Origin: Pseudomonas alcaligenes
GTDB lineage: Bacteria; Pseudomonadota; Gammaproteobacteria; Pseudomonadales; Pseudomonadaceae
DNA length: 64,000 nucleotides
NCBI RefSeq assembly: GCF_041729615.1
Contig: NZ_CP154874.1
Span: 2,733,001-2,797,000 of the forward strand
Reading direction: 5' to 3'
The notes under the pieces: generated by a model
Databases searched by the model: none
The model's input: the letters and a program-made list of their open reading frames with translations, nothing else
Told to the model about the DNA's origin: nothing
Position numbers and translations under genes: made by a program
Part shown: piece by piece, positions 21,039 to 30,668 of the stretch
Layout of the letters: the number at the start of each line of letters is the position of its first letter
How positions within the stretch are numbered: position 1 is the stretch's first letter

Positions 21039-23039
21039 ATGCCCAGCCGTCGTGAGCGAGCCAATGCCATTCGTGCCCTCAGCATGGATGCCGTGCAAAA
21101 GGCCAACAGCGGCCACCCCGGCGCCCCCATGGGCATGGCCGACATCGCCGAAGTGCTGTGGCGCGACTACCTCAAGCACAACCCGCAGAACCCGAACTGG
21201 GCCGACCGCGACCGCTTCGTGCTGTCCAACGGCCACGGCTCGATGCTGATCTACTCGCTGCTGCACCTGACCGGCTACGACCTCGGCATCGACGACCTCA
21301 AGCAGTTCCGCCAGCTGCACAGCCGCACCCCGGGCCACCCGGAATACGGCTACACCCCGGGCGTGGAGACCACCACCGGTCCGCTGGGCCAGGGCATCGC
21401 CAACGCCGTGGGCTTCGCCATCGCCGAGAAGGTTCTGGGCGCGCAGTTCAACCGTCCCGGCCACGAGATCGTCGACCACTTCACCTACGCCTTCCTCGGC
21501 GACGGTTGCATGATGGAAGGCATCAGCCATGAAGTCTGCTCGCTGGCTGGCACTCTGGGCCTGGGCAAGCTGATCGCCTTCTACGACGACAACGGCATCT
21601 CCATCGACGGCGAAGTCCACGGCTGGTTCACCGACGACACCCCGGCGCGCTTCGAGGCCTATGGCTGGCAGGTGATCCGCAACGTCGACGGCCACGATGC
21701 CGACGAGATCAAGACCGCCATCGAGACCGCGCGCAAGACCAGCGACCGCCCGACCCTGATCTGCTGCAAGACCGTGATCGGCTTCGGCTCGCCGAACAAG
21801 CAGGGCAAGGAAGAGTGCCACGGTGCCCCGCTGGGCAACGACGAGATCGCCGCCACCCGCGCCGCCCTCGGCTGGAACCACGGCCCCTTCGAGATCCCGG
21901 CCGAGATCTACGCCGAGTGGGACGCCAAGGAAGCCGGCGCCGCCCGCGAAGCCGCCTGGAACGACAAGTTCAGCGCCTACGCCGCTGCCCACCCGGAACT
22001 GGCCGCCGAGTTCAAGCGCCGCCTGGCCGGCGAGCTGCCGGCCGACTTCGCCGCCAAGGCCGCCGCCTACGTGCAGGAAGTCGCCGCCAAGGGCGAAACC
22101 ATCGCCAGCCGCAAGGCCAGCCAGAACGCGCTGAACGCCTTCGGCCCGCTGCTGCCGGAATTCCTCGGCGGCTCCGCCGACCTGGCCGGCTCCAACCTGA
22201 CCCTGTGGAAGGGCTGCAAGGGCGTGGAAGCCGGCGATGCCGCCGGTAACTACCTGTTCTACGGCGTGCGCGAGTTCGGCATGAGCGCCATCATGAACGG
22301 CATCGCCCTGCACGGCGGCTTCATCCCCTACGGCGCGACCTTCCTGATCTTCATGGAATACGCGCGCAACGCCGTGCGCATGTCGGCGCTGATGAAGCAG
22401 CGCGTGCTCTACGTGTTCACCCACGACTCCATCGGCCTCGGCGAAGACGGCCCGACCCACCAGCCGATCGAGCAGCTGGCCAGCCTGCGCGGCACGCCGA
22501 ACCTGGACACCTGGCGCCCGGCCGACGCGGTGGAATCCGCGGTGGCCTGGAAGCATGCCATCGAGCGCAAGGACGGCCCGTCCGCGCTGATCTTCAGCCG
22601 CCAGAACCTGCCGCACCAGGCGCGCGACGCCCAGCAGGTCGCCGACATCGCCCGCGGCGCCTATGTGCTCAAGGACTGCGCCGGCGAGCCGGAGCTGATC
22701 CTGATCGCCACCGGTTCGGAAGTCGGCCTGGCCGTGCAGGCCTTCGACAAGCTGACCGAGCAGGGCAAGCAGGTCCGCGTCGTGTCCATGCCGTCCACCT
22801 CCGTGTTCGATGCGCAGGACGCCGCCTACAAGCAGGCCGTGCTGCCGCTGCAGGTCGGCGCGCGCATCGCCATCGAGGCCTCGCATGCCGACTACTGGTA
22901 CAAGTATGTCGGCCTGGAAGGCCGCATCATCGGCATGACCACCTTCGGCGAGTCCGCCCCGGCTGCGCAGCTGTTCGAGGAGTTCGGCTTCACTGTCGAG
23001 AACATCCTGGAAACCGCCGCCGAGCTGCTGGACGCCTGA
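21039..23039 (+). CDS. tkt: Transketolase
   Basis: A 666-residue thiamine-diphosphate enzyme of the pentose phosphate pathway that moves two-carbon units between sugar phosphates. The start ATG at 21039 has CAGGAG nine bases upstream; the open frame runs back into the previous gene without meaning. Seen: [18 protein letters not shown] at the N-terminus, the TPP motif [12 protein letters not shown] with the metal ligands, and the pyrimidine-domain block [17 protein letters not shown]. It opens the tkt-epd-pgk-fba central carbon block conserved in Pseudomonas. Two CCTCTCCC hairpins lie between it and epd. Confidence 0.96.
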   Translation: MPSRRERANAIRALSMDAVQKANSGHPGAPMGMADIAEVLWRDYLKHNPQNPNWADRDRFVLSNGHGSMLIYSLLHLTGYDLGIDDLKQFRQLHSRTPGHPEYGYTPGVETTTGPLGQGIANAVGFAIAEKVLGAQFNRPGHEIVDHFTYAFLGDGCMMEGISHEVCSLAGTLGLGKLIAFYDDNGISIDGEVHGWFTDDTPARFEAYGWQVIRNVDGHDADEIKTAIETARKTSDRPTLICCKTVIGFGSPNKQGKEECHGAPLGNDEIAATRAALGWNHGPFEIPAEIYAEWDAKEAGAAREAAWNDKFSAYAAAHPELAAEFKRRLAGELPADFAAKAAAYVQEVAAKGETIASRKASQNALNAFGPLLPEFLGGSADLAGSNLTLWKGCKGVEAGDAAGNYLFYGVREFGMSAIMNGIALHGGFIPYGATFLIFMEYARNAVRMSALMKQRVLYVFTHDSIGLGEDGPTHQPIEQLASLRGTPNLDTWRPADAVESAVAWKHAIERKDGPSALIFSRQNLPHQARDAQQVADIARGAYVLKDCAGEPELILIATGSEVGLAVQAFDKLTEQGKQVRVVSMPSTSVFDAQDAAYKQAVLPLQVGARIAIEASHADYWYKYVGLEGRIIGMTTFGESAPAAQLFEEFGFTVENILETAAELLDA

Positions 23040-23043
23040 GTCA

Positions 23044-23132
23044 CCCCTCTCCCGCTTGCGGGAGAGGGGCAGGGGGAGGGGGCTGCGTTGCTGGCGACCC
23101 TCTCCCCATCCCTCTCCCATGAATGGGAGAGG
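23044..23132. repeat. CCTCTCCC palindromic repeat doublet, copy 1 (tkt-epd gap)
   Basis: Two hairpins with tiny loops: CCCCTCTCCCGC/GCGGGAGAGGGG at 23044-23069 (12-bp stem, 2-base loop) and CCTCTCCCAT/ATGGGAGAGG at 23111-23132 (10-bp stem, 2-base loop). The same paired layout recurs after pgk, and half of it before the HI0933-type gene. It is a dispersed intergenic repeat; RNA hairpins here may affect message stability or stop transcription. Confidence 0.85.
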
Positions 23133-23160
23133 TGGCACACCGCAGACGCCGAGAGAACCC

Positions 23161-24210
23161 ATGCCCAACGCCCGCCCCTACAAAGTCGCCCTCAACGGCT
23201 ACGGCCGTATCGGCCGCTGCGTGCTGCGCGCCCTGCACGAGCGTGGCGCGGCGGCGGGCTTCGAGATAGTCGCGCTGAACGACCTGGCCGACCAGGCCAG
23301 CATCGAGTACCTGACCCGTTTCGACTCCACCCACGGCCGCTTCCCCGGCCAGGTGCAGGTCGACGGCGATTGCCTGCACATCAACGGCGACTGCGTGAAG
23401 GTGCTGCGCCAGAGCGAGCCGGAAGGCATCGACTGGGCCGCGCTGGGCATCGACCTGCTGCTGGAGTGCTCCGGCGTCTACCACAGCCGCGTCGATGGCG
23501 AGCGGTTTCTTGCGGCCGGCGCGCCGCGGGTGCTGTTCTCCCAGCCGATGGCCAGCGAGGCGGACATCGACGCCACCGTGGTGTTCGGCGTCAACCAGGC
23601 CTGCCTGAGCGGCGCGGAGAAGCTGGTGTCCAATGCGTCCTGCACCACCAACTGCGCGGTGCCGCTGCTCAAGCTGCTCAACGAGGCGGTGGGACTGGAG
23701 TACGTCTCCATCACCACCATCCACTCGGCGATGAACGACCAGCCGGTGATCGACGCCTACCACCATGAAGACCTGCGTCGCACGCGCTCGGCCTTCCAGT
23801 CGGTGATCCCGGTGTCCACCGGCCTGGCGCGGGGCATCGAGCGCCTGCTGCCGGAGCTGGCCGGGCGCATTCAGGCCAAGGCCATCCGCGTGCCGACGGT
23901 GAATGTCTCCTGCCTCGACATCACCCTGCAGGTGGCGCGCGACACCAGTGCCGCCGAGATCAACCGCGTGCTGCGCCAGGCTGCCGAGGCCGGTCCGCTG
24001 CAGGGCCTGCTGGCCTACACCGAGCTGCCGCACGCCAGCTGTGACTTCAACCATGATGCCCATTCGGCCATCGTTGACGGCAGTCAGACCCGGGTCTCCG
24101 GCCCGCGCCTGGTCAACCTGCTGGCCTGGTTCGACAACGAATGGGGCTTCGCCAACCGTATGCTCGACGTCGCGGAACACTTCCTCGCCGTCGCCAATTC
24201 CTCCAAGTAA
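23161..24210 (+). CDS. epd: D-erythrose-4-phosphate dehydrogenase
   Basis: A 349-residue GAPDH-like enzyme that oxidises erythrose-4-phosphate to 4-phosphoerythronate, the first step of de novo pyridoxal phosphate synthesis. Seen: the Rossmann motif [14 protein letters not shown], the catalytic cysteine in [15 protein letters not shown], the adjacent His in [10 protein letters not shown], and the C-terminal [14 protein letters not shown]. Epd was preferred over GAPDH because of its place between tkt and pgk (as in P. aeruginosa and E. coli) and the [23 protein letters not shown] block. The ATG at 23161 opens the family N-terminus. Confidence 0.92.
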   Translation: MPNARPYKVALNGYGRIGRCVLRALHERGAAAGFEIVALNDLADQASIEYLTRFDSTHGRFPGQVQVDGDCLHINGDCVKVLRQSEPEGIDWAALGIDLLLECSGVYHSRVDGERFLAAGAPRVLFSQPMASEADIDATVVFGVNQACLSGAEKLVSNASCTTNCAVPLLKLLNEAVGLEYVSITTIHSAMNDQPVIDAYHHEDLRRTRSAFQSVIPVSTGLARGIERLLPELAGRIQAKAIRVPTVNVSCLDITLQVARDTSAAEINRVLRQAAEAGPLQGLLAYTELPHASCDFNHDAHSAIVDGSQTRVSGPRLVNLLAWFDNEWGFANRMLDVAEHFLAVANSSK

Positions 24211-24233
24211 CCAGCCCCCGTGAAGGACTGACC

Positions 24234-25394
24234 ATGACCGTTCTGAAGATGACCGATCTCGACCTCGCCGGTAAGCGCGTGCTGATCCGCGAAGACCTCA
24301 ACGTGCCGGTGAAGGACGGCGTGGTGAAGAGCGACGCGCGCATCCTCGCCTCTCTGCCGACCATCAAGCTGGCCCTGGAGAAGGGCGCTGCGGTGATGGT
24401 CTGCTCGCACCTGGGCCGCCCGACCGAGGGCGAGTTCTCCGAGGAGAACAGCCTGGCGCCGGTCGCCGCCTACCTGAGCAAGGCCCTGGGCCGCGACGTG
24501 CCGCTGGTCAAGGACTACCTGGGCGGCGTCGAGGTGAAAGCCGGCGAGATCGTGCTGTTCGAGAACGTGCGCTTCAACAAGGGTGAGAAGAAGAACGCCG
24601 ACGAGCTGGCCCAGCAATACGCCGCCCTGTGCGACGTGTTCGTGATGGACGCCTTCGGCACCGCTCACCGCGCCGAGGGTTCGACCCACGGCGTGGCCAA
24701 GTTCGCCAAGGTCGCCTGCGCCGGCCCGCTGCTGGCCGCCGAGCTGGACGCCCTGGGCAAGGCCCTGGGCAACCCGCAACGTCCGATGGCGGCCATCGTC
24801 GCCGGCTCCAAGGTGTCGACCAAGCTCGACGTGCTGAACAGCCTGAGCCAGATCTGCGACCAGCTGATCGTCGGTGGCGGCATCGCCAACACCTTCCTCG
24901 CCGCGGCCGGCTACAAGGTTGGCAAGTCGCTGTACGAGGCCGATCTGGTCGACACCGCCAAGGCCATCGCGGGCAAGGTCAGCGTGCCTCTGCCGGTCGA
25001 CGTGGTGGTGGCCAAGGCCTTCGCCGAAGACGCCGAGGCGACCGTGAAAGCCATCGCCGACGTCGCCGACGACGATATGATCCTCGACATCGGCCCGCAG
25101 ACCGCTGCGCAGTTCGCCGAGCTGCTGAAGTCGTCCAAGACCATCCTGTGGAACGGCCCGGTCGGCGTGTTCGAGTTCGACCAGTTCGGCAACGGCACCA
25201 AGGTGCTGGCCCAGGCCATCGCCGAGAGCCCGGCGTTCTCTATCGCCGGTGGTGGCGACACCCTGGCCGCGATCGACAAGTACGGCGTGGGCGAGCAGAT
25301 CAGCTACATCTCCACCGGTGGCGGCGCCTTCCTCGAGTTCGTCGAGGGCAAGGTGCTGCCGGCCGTGGCAGTGCTGGAACAGCGCGCCCAATAA
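24234..25394 (+). CDS. pgk: Phosphoglycerate kinase
   Basis: A 386-residue glycolytic enzyme that transfers phosphate between 1,3-bisphosphoglycerate and ADP. Seen: the N-terminal signature [28 protein letters not shown], the basic patch for substrate ([13 protein letters not shown]), and the nucleotide end [14 protein letters not shown] followed by [10 protein letters not shown]. The ATG at 24234 lies 23 bases after the epd stop, with GAAGGA upstream. Length is the usual 386-390. Confidence 0.96.
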   Translation: MTVLKMTDLDLAGKRVLIREDLNVPVKDGVVKSDARILASLPTIKLALEKGAAVMVCSHLGRPTEGEFSEENSLAPVAAYLSKALGRDVPLVKDYLGGVEVKAGEIVLFENVRFNKGEKKNADELAQQYAALCDVFVMDAFGTAHRAEGSTHGVAKFAKVACAGPLLAAELDALGKALGNPQRPMAAIVAGSKVSTKLDVLNSLSQICDQLIVGGGIANTFLAAAGYKVGKSLYEADLVDTAKAIAGKVSVPLPVDVVVAKAFAEDAEATVKAIADVADDDMILDIGPQTAAQFAELLKSSKTILWNGPVGVFEFDQFGNGTKVLAQAIAESPAFSIAGGGDTLAAIDKYGVGEQISYISTGGGAFLEFVEGKVLPAVAVLEQRAQ

Positions 25395-25396
25395 CC

Positions 25397-25481
25397 CCCT
25401 CTCCCGTTTACGGGAGAGGGTTGGGGAGGGCGATGGACTGCACCCTCTCCCCCGGCCCCTCTCCCACGCGTGGGAGAGGGG
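25397..25481. repeat. CCTCTCCC palindromic repeat doublet, copy 2 (after pgk)
   Basis: Two hairpins: CCCTCTCCCGT/ACGGGAGAGGG at 25397-25420 (2-base loop) and CCCCTCTCCCACG/CGTGGGAGAGGGG at 25456-25481 (continuous palindrome). Their order and spacing match copy 1 in the tkt-epd gap. The first hairpin begins two bases after the pgk stop codon. Confidence 0.85.
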
Positions 25482-25505
25482 AGAAAGGCCAACCGGAGAA
25501 CCACC

Positions 25506-25829
25506 ATGCTGAAACAGGGATGCATCACCCTGGCCCTGGCCGTCCTGCTCGGCGGCTGCGCCAGCCAGTCGGCGCCGAGCGACGAGTGGACCCGCTGGGT
25601 CTGCGACAGCCAGGTCGAGGTGCTGTGGCGTCTCGCTGACGCCGATGGCGAGAGCGTGGACCTGCGCCTGGGCGGCGACGATATCGTCCACCGCCTGGTG
25701 CAGGAGCCGGCGGCCTCGGGCGTGCTGTACAGCGACGGCAGGCTGGCCTTCCACACCAAGGGCGAGGAAGGCCTGGTCTACCGGGTGGCCGACGACGACC
25801 TGATCGGGCGTGGCTGCAAGGCACCCTGA
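25506..25829 (+). CDS. Lipoprotein with MliC-like (C-type lysozyme inhibitor) domain
   Basis: A 107-residue exported lipoprotein; the signal peptide ends in the lipobox LLGGC at about residue 18. The mature part resembles the MliC/PliC fold: WVCDSQVEVLWRLAD at its start, a central SGVLYSDGRLAFHTKGEEGLVYR block matching the family's xSGxxY...GxxA region, and a C-terminal Cys that can pair with the first one. Such proteins protect peptidoglycan from host or environmental c-type lysozyme. The start at 25506 follows an AACCGGAG ribosome site. It sits between pgk and fba, as does a small hypothetical gene in P. aeruginosa. Confidence 0.75.
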   Translation: MLKQGCITLALAVLLGGCASQSAPSDEWTRWVCDSQVEVLWRLADADGESVDLRLGGDDIVHRLVQEPAASGVLYSDGRLAFHTKGEEGLVYRVADDDLIGRGCKAP

Positions 25830-25938
25830 TCCATTTTGCTTTGCCCCGGGGATGACCGCTCCTCCCCGGGAACTTGAACCCGGCCCGCCCCTGCGGCAGG
25901 CTTGCACAATTCAACGACCCTGATTGGGAGCTTCACAG

Positions 25939-27003
25939 ATGGCACTTATCAGCATGCGCCAGATGCTCGACCACGCCGCCGAATTCGGCTACGGCGTGCC
26001 GGCCTTCAACGTCAACAACCTCGAGCAGATGCGCGCCATCATGGAAGCGGCCGACAAGACCGACTCCCCGGTGATCGTCCAGGCTTCCGCCGGTGCCCGC
26101 AAATACGCCGGCGCACCCTTCCTGCGCCACCTGATCCTGGCCGCCATCGAGGAATTCCCGCATATCCCGGTGTGCATGCACCAGGACCACGGCACCAGCC
26201 CGGACGTGTGCCAGCGCTCGATCCAGCTGGGCTTCAGCTCGGTGATGATGGACGGCTCGCTGAAGGAAGACGGCAAGACCCCGGCCGACTATGACTACAA
26301 CGTGCGCGTGACCCAGCAGACCGTGGCCTTCGCGCATGCCTGCGGCGTGTCCGTGGAAGGCGAACTGGGCTGCCTGGGCAGCCTGGAAACCGGCATGGCC
26401 GGCGAGGAAGACGGCGTCGGCGCCGAAGGCGTGCTGGACCACAGCCAGCTGCTGACCGATCCGGAAGAAGCCGCGGCCTTCGTCAAGGCCACCCAGGTCG
26501 ATGCCCTGGCCATCGCCATCGGCACCAGCCACGGCGCCTACAAGTTCACCAAGCCGCCGACCGGCGACGTGCTCTCCATCGAGCGCATCAAGGAAATCCA
26601 CAAGCGCATCCCCAACACCCACCTGGTGATGCACGGCTCCTCCTCGGTGCCGCAGGAGTGGCTGAAGGTGATCAACGAGTTCGGCGGCGACATCAAGGAA
26701 ACCTACGGCGTGCCGGTCGAGGAAATCGTCGAGGGCATCAAGCACGGCGTGCGCAAGGTCAACATCGACACCGACCTGCGTCTGGCCTCCACCGGCGCCA
26801 TCCGCCGCATGATGGCCGAGCACCCGAGCGAGTTCGACCCGCGCAAGTTCTTCGCCAAGACCATCGAAGCCATGCGCGACATCTGCATCGCCCGCTACGA
26901 AGCCTTCGGCACCGCTGGCAATGCCTCCAAGATCAAGCCGATCTCCCTGGAAGGCATGTACAAGCGCTACGCCAGCGGCGAGCTGGCGGCCAAGGTCAAC
27001 TAA
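25939..27003 (+). CDS. fba: Fructose-bisphosphate aldolase, class II (Calvin-type subgroup)
   Basis: A 354-residue zinc-dependent aldolase that interconverts fructose-1,6-bisphosphate with DHAP and glyceraldehyde-3-phosphate. The start ATG at 25939 opens [24 protein letters not shown]. Zinc and active-site motifs: [12 protein letters not shown] (Asp and His), [12 protein letters not shown], and the zinc histidines in GTSHGAYKF and [10 protein letters not shown]. The insertion [15 protein letters not shown] is typical of the Calvin-cycle-like class IIB enzymes found in Pseudomonas. A terminator follows. Confidence 0.96.
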   Translation: MALISMRQMLDHAAEFGYGVPAFNVNNLEQMRAIMEAADKTDSPVIVQASAGARKYAGAPFLRHLILAAIEEFPHIPVCMHQDHGTSPDVCQRSIQLGFSSVMMDGSLKEDGKTPADYDYNVRVTQQTVAFAHACGVSVEGELGCLGSLETGMAGEEDGVGAEGVLDHSQLLTDPEEAAAFVKATQVDALAIAIGTSHGAYKFTKPPTGDVLSIERIKEIHKRIPNTHLVMHGSSSVPQEWLKVINEFGGDIKETYGVPVEEIVEGIKHGVRKVNIDTDLRLASTGAIRRMMAEHPSEFDPRKFFAKTIEAMRDICIARYEAFGTAGNASKIKPISLEGMYKRYASGELAAKVN

Positions 27004-27019
27004 GCCGCCATGCCGTACC

Positions 27020-27044
27020 GAAAGCCCCGCTCCGCGGGGCTTTC
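27020..27044 (+). terminator. Rho-independent terminator after fba
   Basis: GAAAGCCCCGC/GCGGGGCTTTC hairpin 16 bases past the fba stop codon; the T run is short (TTT), so it may be leaky. Confidence 0.75.
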
Positions 27045-27063
27045 GCGTCTGAGGGAGGGAACA

Positions 27064-27501
27064 ATGCCGTCACGCACCCTGGCGCTGGGCGCCGTCCTGC
27101 TGCTGGCCGGTTGCGCCAGCCAGGCGCCGACCGCCGTGCCGCCGGCCCCGGTCGCCGCGTCGCCGGGGGAGCCGCTGCGCTGCGCCACGCGCGCCGAGTG
27201 CACCACCAAGGTCTCGCGCACCCTGCTGTTCGTCTTCGACTACGCCGCCGCCGGAGGCCAGCTGGTGCAGCGCCAGGAGCGCCTGCTGTTCACCCCGCTG
27301 GAAGCGCCGCCGAGCGACTGGCCGGCGCTCTCCATCCGCCTGGCCGAGCCGGCGGGTGGCCGTTTCGAGTTCAGCACCGAGTGCCAGGTTGCGCACTGCC
27401 GCTACAGCGCCGAGCAGTTGCTGCGGGTCTACCGCAGCTACCTGGCCGAGCGGCCCTGCTCGCTGTTGCTGGACAGCGCCGTGCGGGCCTGCCGGGAGTG
27501 A
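27064..27501 (+). CDS. Uncharacterised lipoprotein
   Basis: A 145-residue predicted lipoprotein: signal peptide with lipobox LLAGC near residue 17, then a Pro/Ala-rich linker (APTAVPPAPVAASPG) and a globular part with cysteines in CATRAEC, TECQVAHC and RPCSLL that may form disulfides. The start at 27064 has GGGAGGGA directly upstream. No known domain is recognised. It is followed after four bases by the YgjP-type metallopeptidase gene, so the two may be co-expressed. Confidence 0.78.
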   Translation: MPSRTLALGAVLLLAGCASQAPTAVPPAPVAASPGEPLRCATRAECTTKVSRTLLFVFDYAAAGGQLVQRQERLLFTPLEAPPSDWPALSIRLAEPAGGRFEFSTECQVAHCRYSAEQLLRVYRSYLAERPCSLLLDSAVRACRE

Positions 27502-27505
27502 CGGC

Positions 27506-28006
27506 ATGACGCCCTTCAAGTACCTCCAGGGCTACCCGCCGCACCTGCAGCAGCAGGTGCTGCAGATGGTCGCCGAGAACCGCCTGGGCGACTATCTGGC
27601 CGAGCGCTACCCCCATCGCCACCAGGTGCAGAGCGACAAGGCGCTCTATGGCTACGTGCTCGACCTCAAGCAGGAGTACCTGCGCAGCGCGCCGGCCATC
27701 GACAAGGTGCTCTACGACAACCGACTCGACCTCACCCACCGCGCCCTGGGCCTGCACACGGCGATCTCGCGGGTGCAGGGCGGCAAGCTCAAGGCGAAGA
27801 AGGAGATCCGCGTGGCCGCGCTGTTCAAGGACGCGGCGCCGGAGTTCCTCAACATGATCGTGGTACACGAGCTGGCGCACCTGAAGGAGGCCGAACACAA
27901 CAGGGCCTTCTACAAGCTGTGTCAGTACATGCTGCCGGACTACCACCAGCTGGAGTTCGACCTGCGTCTGCACCTGACCTGGCGCGAGCTGCAGGGCGGC
28001 GCCTGA
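27506..28006 (+). CDS. YgjP-type zinc metallopeptidase domain protein
   Basis: A 166-residue cytoplasmic protein with a clear zinc-protease-like motif HELAHLKEAEHNRAFY near residue 120, the pattern of the YgjP (M48-related, WSS/SprT-like) family. The N-terminal part (FKYLQGYPPHLQQQVLQMVAENRLGDYLAERYP) is conserved in the Pseudomonas version. The start ATG at 27506 is four bases past the lipoprotein stop. Substrate and role are not known. Confidence 0.82.
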   Translation: MTPFKYLQGYPPHLQQQVLQMVAENRLGDYLAERYPHRHQVQSDKALYGYVLDLKQEYLRSAPAIDKVLYDNRLDLTHRALGLHTAISRVQGGKLKAKKEIRVAALFKDAAPEFLNMIVVHELAHLKEAEHNRAFYKLCQYMLPDYHQLEFDLRLHLTWRELQGGA

Positions 28007-28069
28007 GCGAAAACTGAACAGTCCGGCGCAGGCCCCGGCCAGCCTGGGGTGCGGCGGCCGATCCCCCTG

Positions 28070-28078
28070 TTATCCACA
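28070..28078 (+). promoter_or_regulatory. DnaA-box-like sequence in the gap before the double cNMP gene
   Basis: TTATCCACA, the consensus DnaA box, occurs once in the 247-base gap 28007-28253. It runs into a CACAGAG...CTCTGTG inverted repeat. A single box can occur by chance. Apart from this nothing is recognised in the gap beyond a GCGGAGG ribosome site before the next gene. Confidence 0.3.
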
Positions 28079-28253
28079 GAGTCATCCCCTGGCTCTGTGC
28101 GCAACTCATTGAGAAAAAAGGAAATTGTTTTTCGGCTTGGGCAATCCGACCAGTGTCAGCACCGCCCTGATGGCCAAGGGCTATGGTTAAGGCATAGCCT
28201 GGCAAGGGAGCGCTCTCGACACGCACGGCCGCGCTTCATTGCGGAGGTTCACC

Positions 28254-29309
28254 ATGAGCACTGCACCGTCCCCGCTGACCTGCGAACAGCTGAGCAGCTT
28301 CAGCCCGATGGATTTCCTCACCCCGCACTACCGCCAGCAGCTGCATGCCAGCCTCACCTACCTGCAGCGCCCGGCCGGCACCCCGCTGTTGCACAAGGGC
28401 GAGCGCTCGGTGGCCCAGTATTACCTGCTGGAAGGCCGGGTCAGCGTGGACAGCGGCAACGGCAAGCAGTCCATCGAGAGCGGCTCGCCGCAGGCCCACC
28501 TGCCGCTCAACCCGGGGCAGCACAACCCTTCCAGCGTACGCGCGCTCACCGACGTGCGCCTGTTCGCCGTCGAGCGCCAGCTGCTGGAGCGCCTGCTGGG
28601 CTGGAGCCAGGAGGCGGCCTACCAGGTCAGCAGCCTGGGCGAGATGCAGGTGGAGGAACAGGACGCGGACGACTGGCTGGCGCGCCTGCTCGGCACGCCG
28701 CTGTTCGGCCGCCTGCCGCCGTCGCACCTGCATGCCCTGCTGGCGCGCTTCGAGTACGTCGAGGCCAGGGCCGGCGAGCGGGTCGTCGGCTATGGCGAGC
28801 CGGGCGAGCACTTCTTCGTGCTCAAGCGCGGCCGCGCCCAGGTCAGCCTGCCCTCCGCCTACCGCGAGCAGCCGGCCCTGGTGCTGGAGCGTGGCGACTT
28901 CTTCGGCGAGGAGGCGCTGGTCAGCGGCGCGGTGCGCTCGGCCAGCGTGACCATGCTGGAGGATGGCGAGCTGGCGCGCCTGCACCGCGACGACTTCGTC
29001 GAGCTGGTGCGGCCGACCCTGATCCCGCGCATCAGCACGCACGACCTGCAGCAGCTGAGCCAGCAGGGGCAGCGCCCGCACCTCCTGCTGGACGTGCGCC
29101 TGGCCGTGGAGTACCGCCTCGGCCACCTGCCGGAGAGCCTCAACCTGCCGGTGGCCAACCTGCGCACCCATGCCGACAGCCTCGACCGCGCCACCTGCTA
29201 CGTGGTCACCCCGGAAGGCGGCATCCGCAGCGAACTGGCCGTGCACCTGCTCAACCAGCTGGGCTTCGACGCCTACCTGCTGGAGGGCGGCCAGTCGGCG
29301 GCAGCCTGA
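28254..29309 (+). CDS. Protein with two cyclic-nucleotide-binding domains and a C-terminal rhodanese domain
   Basis: A 351-residue cytoplasmic protein. Residues about 15-115 and 140-260 are cNMP-binding-type beta barrels; the second has the better motif (GEPGEHFFVLKRGRAQVSL, then GDFFGEEALVSGAVRSASVTML). Residues about 270-345 resemble a rhodanese domain (LLLDVRLAVEYRLGHLPESLNLPV), but the active-site loop reads VTPEGGIRSEL, with no catalytic Cys in the usual CxxGxRS position, so it is probably inactive and serves binding. No helix-turn-helix is seen. Start from GGAGGTTCACC before the ATG. A role as cAMP or c-di-GMP sensor is possible but not shown. Confidence 0.85.
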   Translation: MSTAPSPLTCEQLSSFSPMDFLTPHYRQQLHASLTYLQRPAGTPLLHKGERSVAQYYLLEGRVSVDSGNGKQSIESGSPQAHLPLNPGQHNPSSVRALTDVRLFAVERQLLERLLGWSQEAAYQVSSLGEMQVEEQDADDWLARLLGTPLFGRLPPSHLHALLARFEYVEARAGERVVGYGEPGEHFFVLKRGRAQVSLPSAYREQPALVLERGDFFGEEALVSGAVRSASVTMLEDGELARLHRDDFVELVRPTLIPRISTHDLQQLSQQGQRPHLLLDVRLAVEYRLGHLPESLNLPVANLRTHADSLDRATCYVVTPEGGIRSELAVHLLNQLGFDAYLLEGGQSAAA

Positions 29310-29777
29310 TCACTCCACCCGCAGCACTGCCCAGGTGTGCGCGCCGATCTGCACGCTGTCGCCCGGGCCCTGCCCGAGCAGCTGACGGCCGAGCGGGGCG
29401 TGCGGCGTGATCAGGGTGATGGCCACGCCCTCGGCCTGCAGCTTCAGGCCGGCGCCGTCGGGGCCCAGCAGCAGGCACTGCTCGCGTCCTGCGGCGGCCA
29501 GCCAGATCAGCGCGCCGAGCTGGATGCCCTGCGCCTCGTCGTAGGGGCGCGGCGCCAGGGCGCGCCAGGCGGCCAGGGCGGCGCGGATCTCGGCGGCGCG
29601 GCGCGACTGCCCGGCGGCCAGGTAGGAGGCCTCCAGGCCGCGGGTGTCGTACTTGTTCTCGGCCTTGCTTTCTTCGTGGGTGGCGGCTTGGCGCGCGCTC
29701 TCGGCGGCCGCGACCAGCAGGGCCAGGTCGGCTTCGAGGCGGGCGCAGACCAGCTGCTGGAGGGCGTGTTTGTCCAT
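29310..29777 (-). CDS. GreA/GreB-family C-terminal domain protein (transcription factor-like)
   Basis: A 155-residue cytoplasmic protein. The N-terminal half is helical (LQQLVCARLEADLALLVAAAESARQAATHEESKAENKYDT) and may form a coiled-coil hairpin; the C-terminal half has the GreA/B-type FKBP-like fold (IQLGALIWL, then ITPHAPLGRQLLGQGPGDSVQI). Such proteins bind the RNA polymerase secondary channel; whether it helps transcript cleavage or works like Rnk is open. The acidic tip typical of GreA (two acidic residues at the hairpin turn) could lie in EESKAE. Its stop codon directly abuts that of the upstream convergent gene. Confidence 0.75.
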   Translation of the reverse strand: MDKHALQQLVCARLEADLALLVAAAESARQAATHEESKAENKYDTRGLEASYLAAGQSRRAAEIRAALAAWRALAPRPYDEAQGIQLGALIWLAAAGREQCLLLGPDGAGLKLQAEGVAITLITPHAPLGRQLLGQGPGDSVQIGAHTWAVLRVE

Positions 29778-29885
29778 GCTCGGGCGTCGTGCAACGGGGC
29801 GGCCAGGGTAGCAGAGCCGCGCCGTGCCCGCTGCCCGCGCCCGACTAGACTGTGGAAGTGTCTGCCCAGCCCAGGTGAAACCGCG

Positions 29886-30668
29886 ATGTGCACTGCCCGC
29901 TGGCGTTGGCTGGGATGCCTGTTCGCCCTGAGCCTGTTCCCCGGCCTGCAGGCTGCGCCGCTGCAGCTGTATACCGAGGAGTACCCGCCGCTGAACTTCG
30001 CCCGCGACGGCCGCCCCGTGGGCCTGGCCGTCGACCTGGTGCGCGAGATTCTCGAGCGCACCGGCCAGCGCGCGCAGATCTCGGTGGTGCCCTGGGCGCG
30101 CGGCTACCAGGCGGCCAGCAGCGAGCCCGACAGCGGCCTGTTCGTCACCATGCGCACCGCCGAGCGCGAGCCGCTGTTCAAGTGGGTCGGGCCGGTGGCG
30201 GTGGTGGTCACCAGCTTCTACGCGCTCAGGGGTTCGGGCATCCGCATCGACAGCCTGGAGGATGCCGCGCGGGTCGGCACGGTCGCCGTGCCGCGGCAGT
30301 GGTACAGCTACCAGGCACTCGAGGCGCGCGGCCTGGACAACCTGTACGGAGTGATCGGTCCGCAGCAGATGATGAGCATGCTGCGCCACGGCCGGGTACC
30401 GGTGGTGGTGGCCGACAACGTGACCCTGGAGAGCCTGCTGGCCCTGGGCGGGCTGCGCCCGGAGCAGGTCGAGCCGCTGTATGGCTTCCTGCGCAGCGAA
30501 GCCTACATCGCCTTCTCGCCGAGTACCGCGGACGCCGTGGTGTGCGACTGGCAGCAGGCGCTGGATTCGATGAAGGCCGACGGCAGCTTCGCCCTGATCT
30601 ACCGGCGCTGGTTGCCGGGGCAGGAGCCGCCGGCCGAGCTGCTCAGGCCCGCTGCGGCCTTACCCTGA
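29886..30668 (+). CDS. Periplasmic solute-binding protein, SBP_bac_3 family
   Basis: A 260-residue protein: signal peptide of about 24 residues ending at LQA/APLQLY, then an amino-acid-type binding fold (LYTEEYPPLNFARDGRPVG, LAVDLVREILERTGQRAQI, VPWARGYQAA). There is no adjacent permease. It is the second orphan binding protein in the window (the other is at 10859-11629) and differs clearly from it. Its last 26 bases overlap the end of the convergent transporter gene. The ligand is unknown. Confidence 0.82.
   Translation: MCTARWRWLGCLFALSLFPGLQAAPLQLYTEEYPPLNFARDGRPVGLAVDLVREILERTGQRAQISVVPWARGYQAASSEPDSGLFVTMRTAEREPLFKWVGPVAVVVTSFYALRGSGIRIDSLEDAARVGTVAVPRQWYSYQALEARGLDNLYGVIGPQQMMSMLRHGRVPVVVADNVTLESLLALGGLRPEQVEPLYGFLRSEAYIAFSPSTADAVVCDWQQALDSMKADGSFALIYRRWLPGQEPPAELLRPAAALP

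Noticed and set aside
21033..23168. Minus-strand open frame of 711 codons opposite transketolase
   Set aside because: Antisense shadow of tkt; also reads through the palindromic repeat.
25845..25885. CCCGGGGA/TCCCCGGG inverted repeat before fba as a terminator
   Set aside because: Stem of only 8 bp with a 10-base loop and no T run; probably chance in high-GC DNA.
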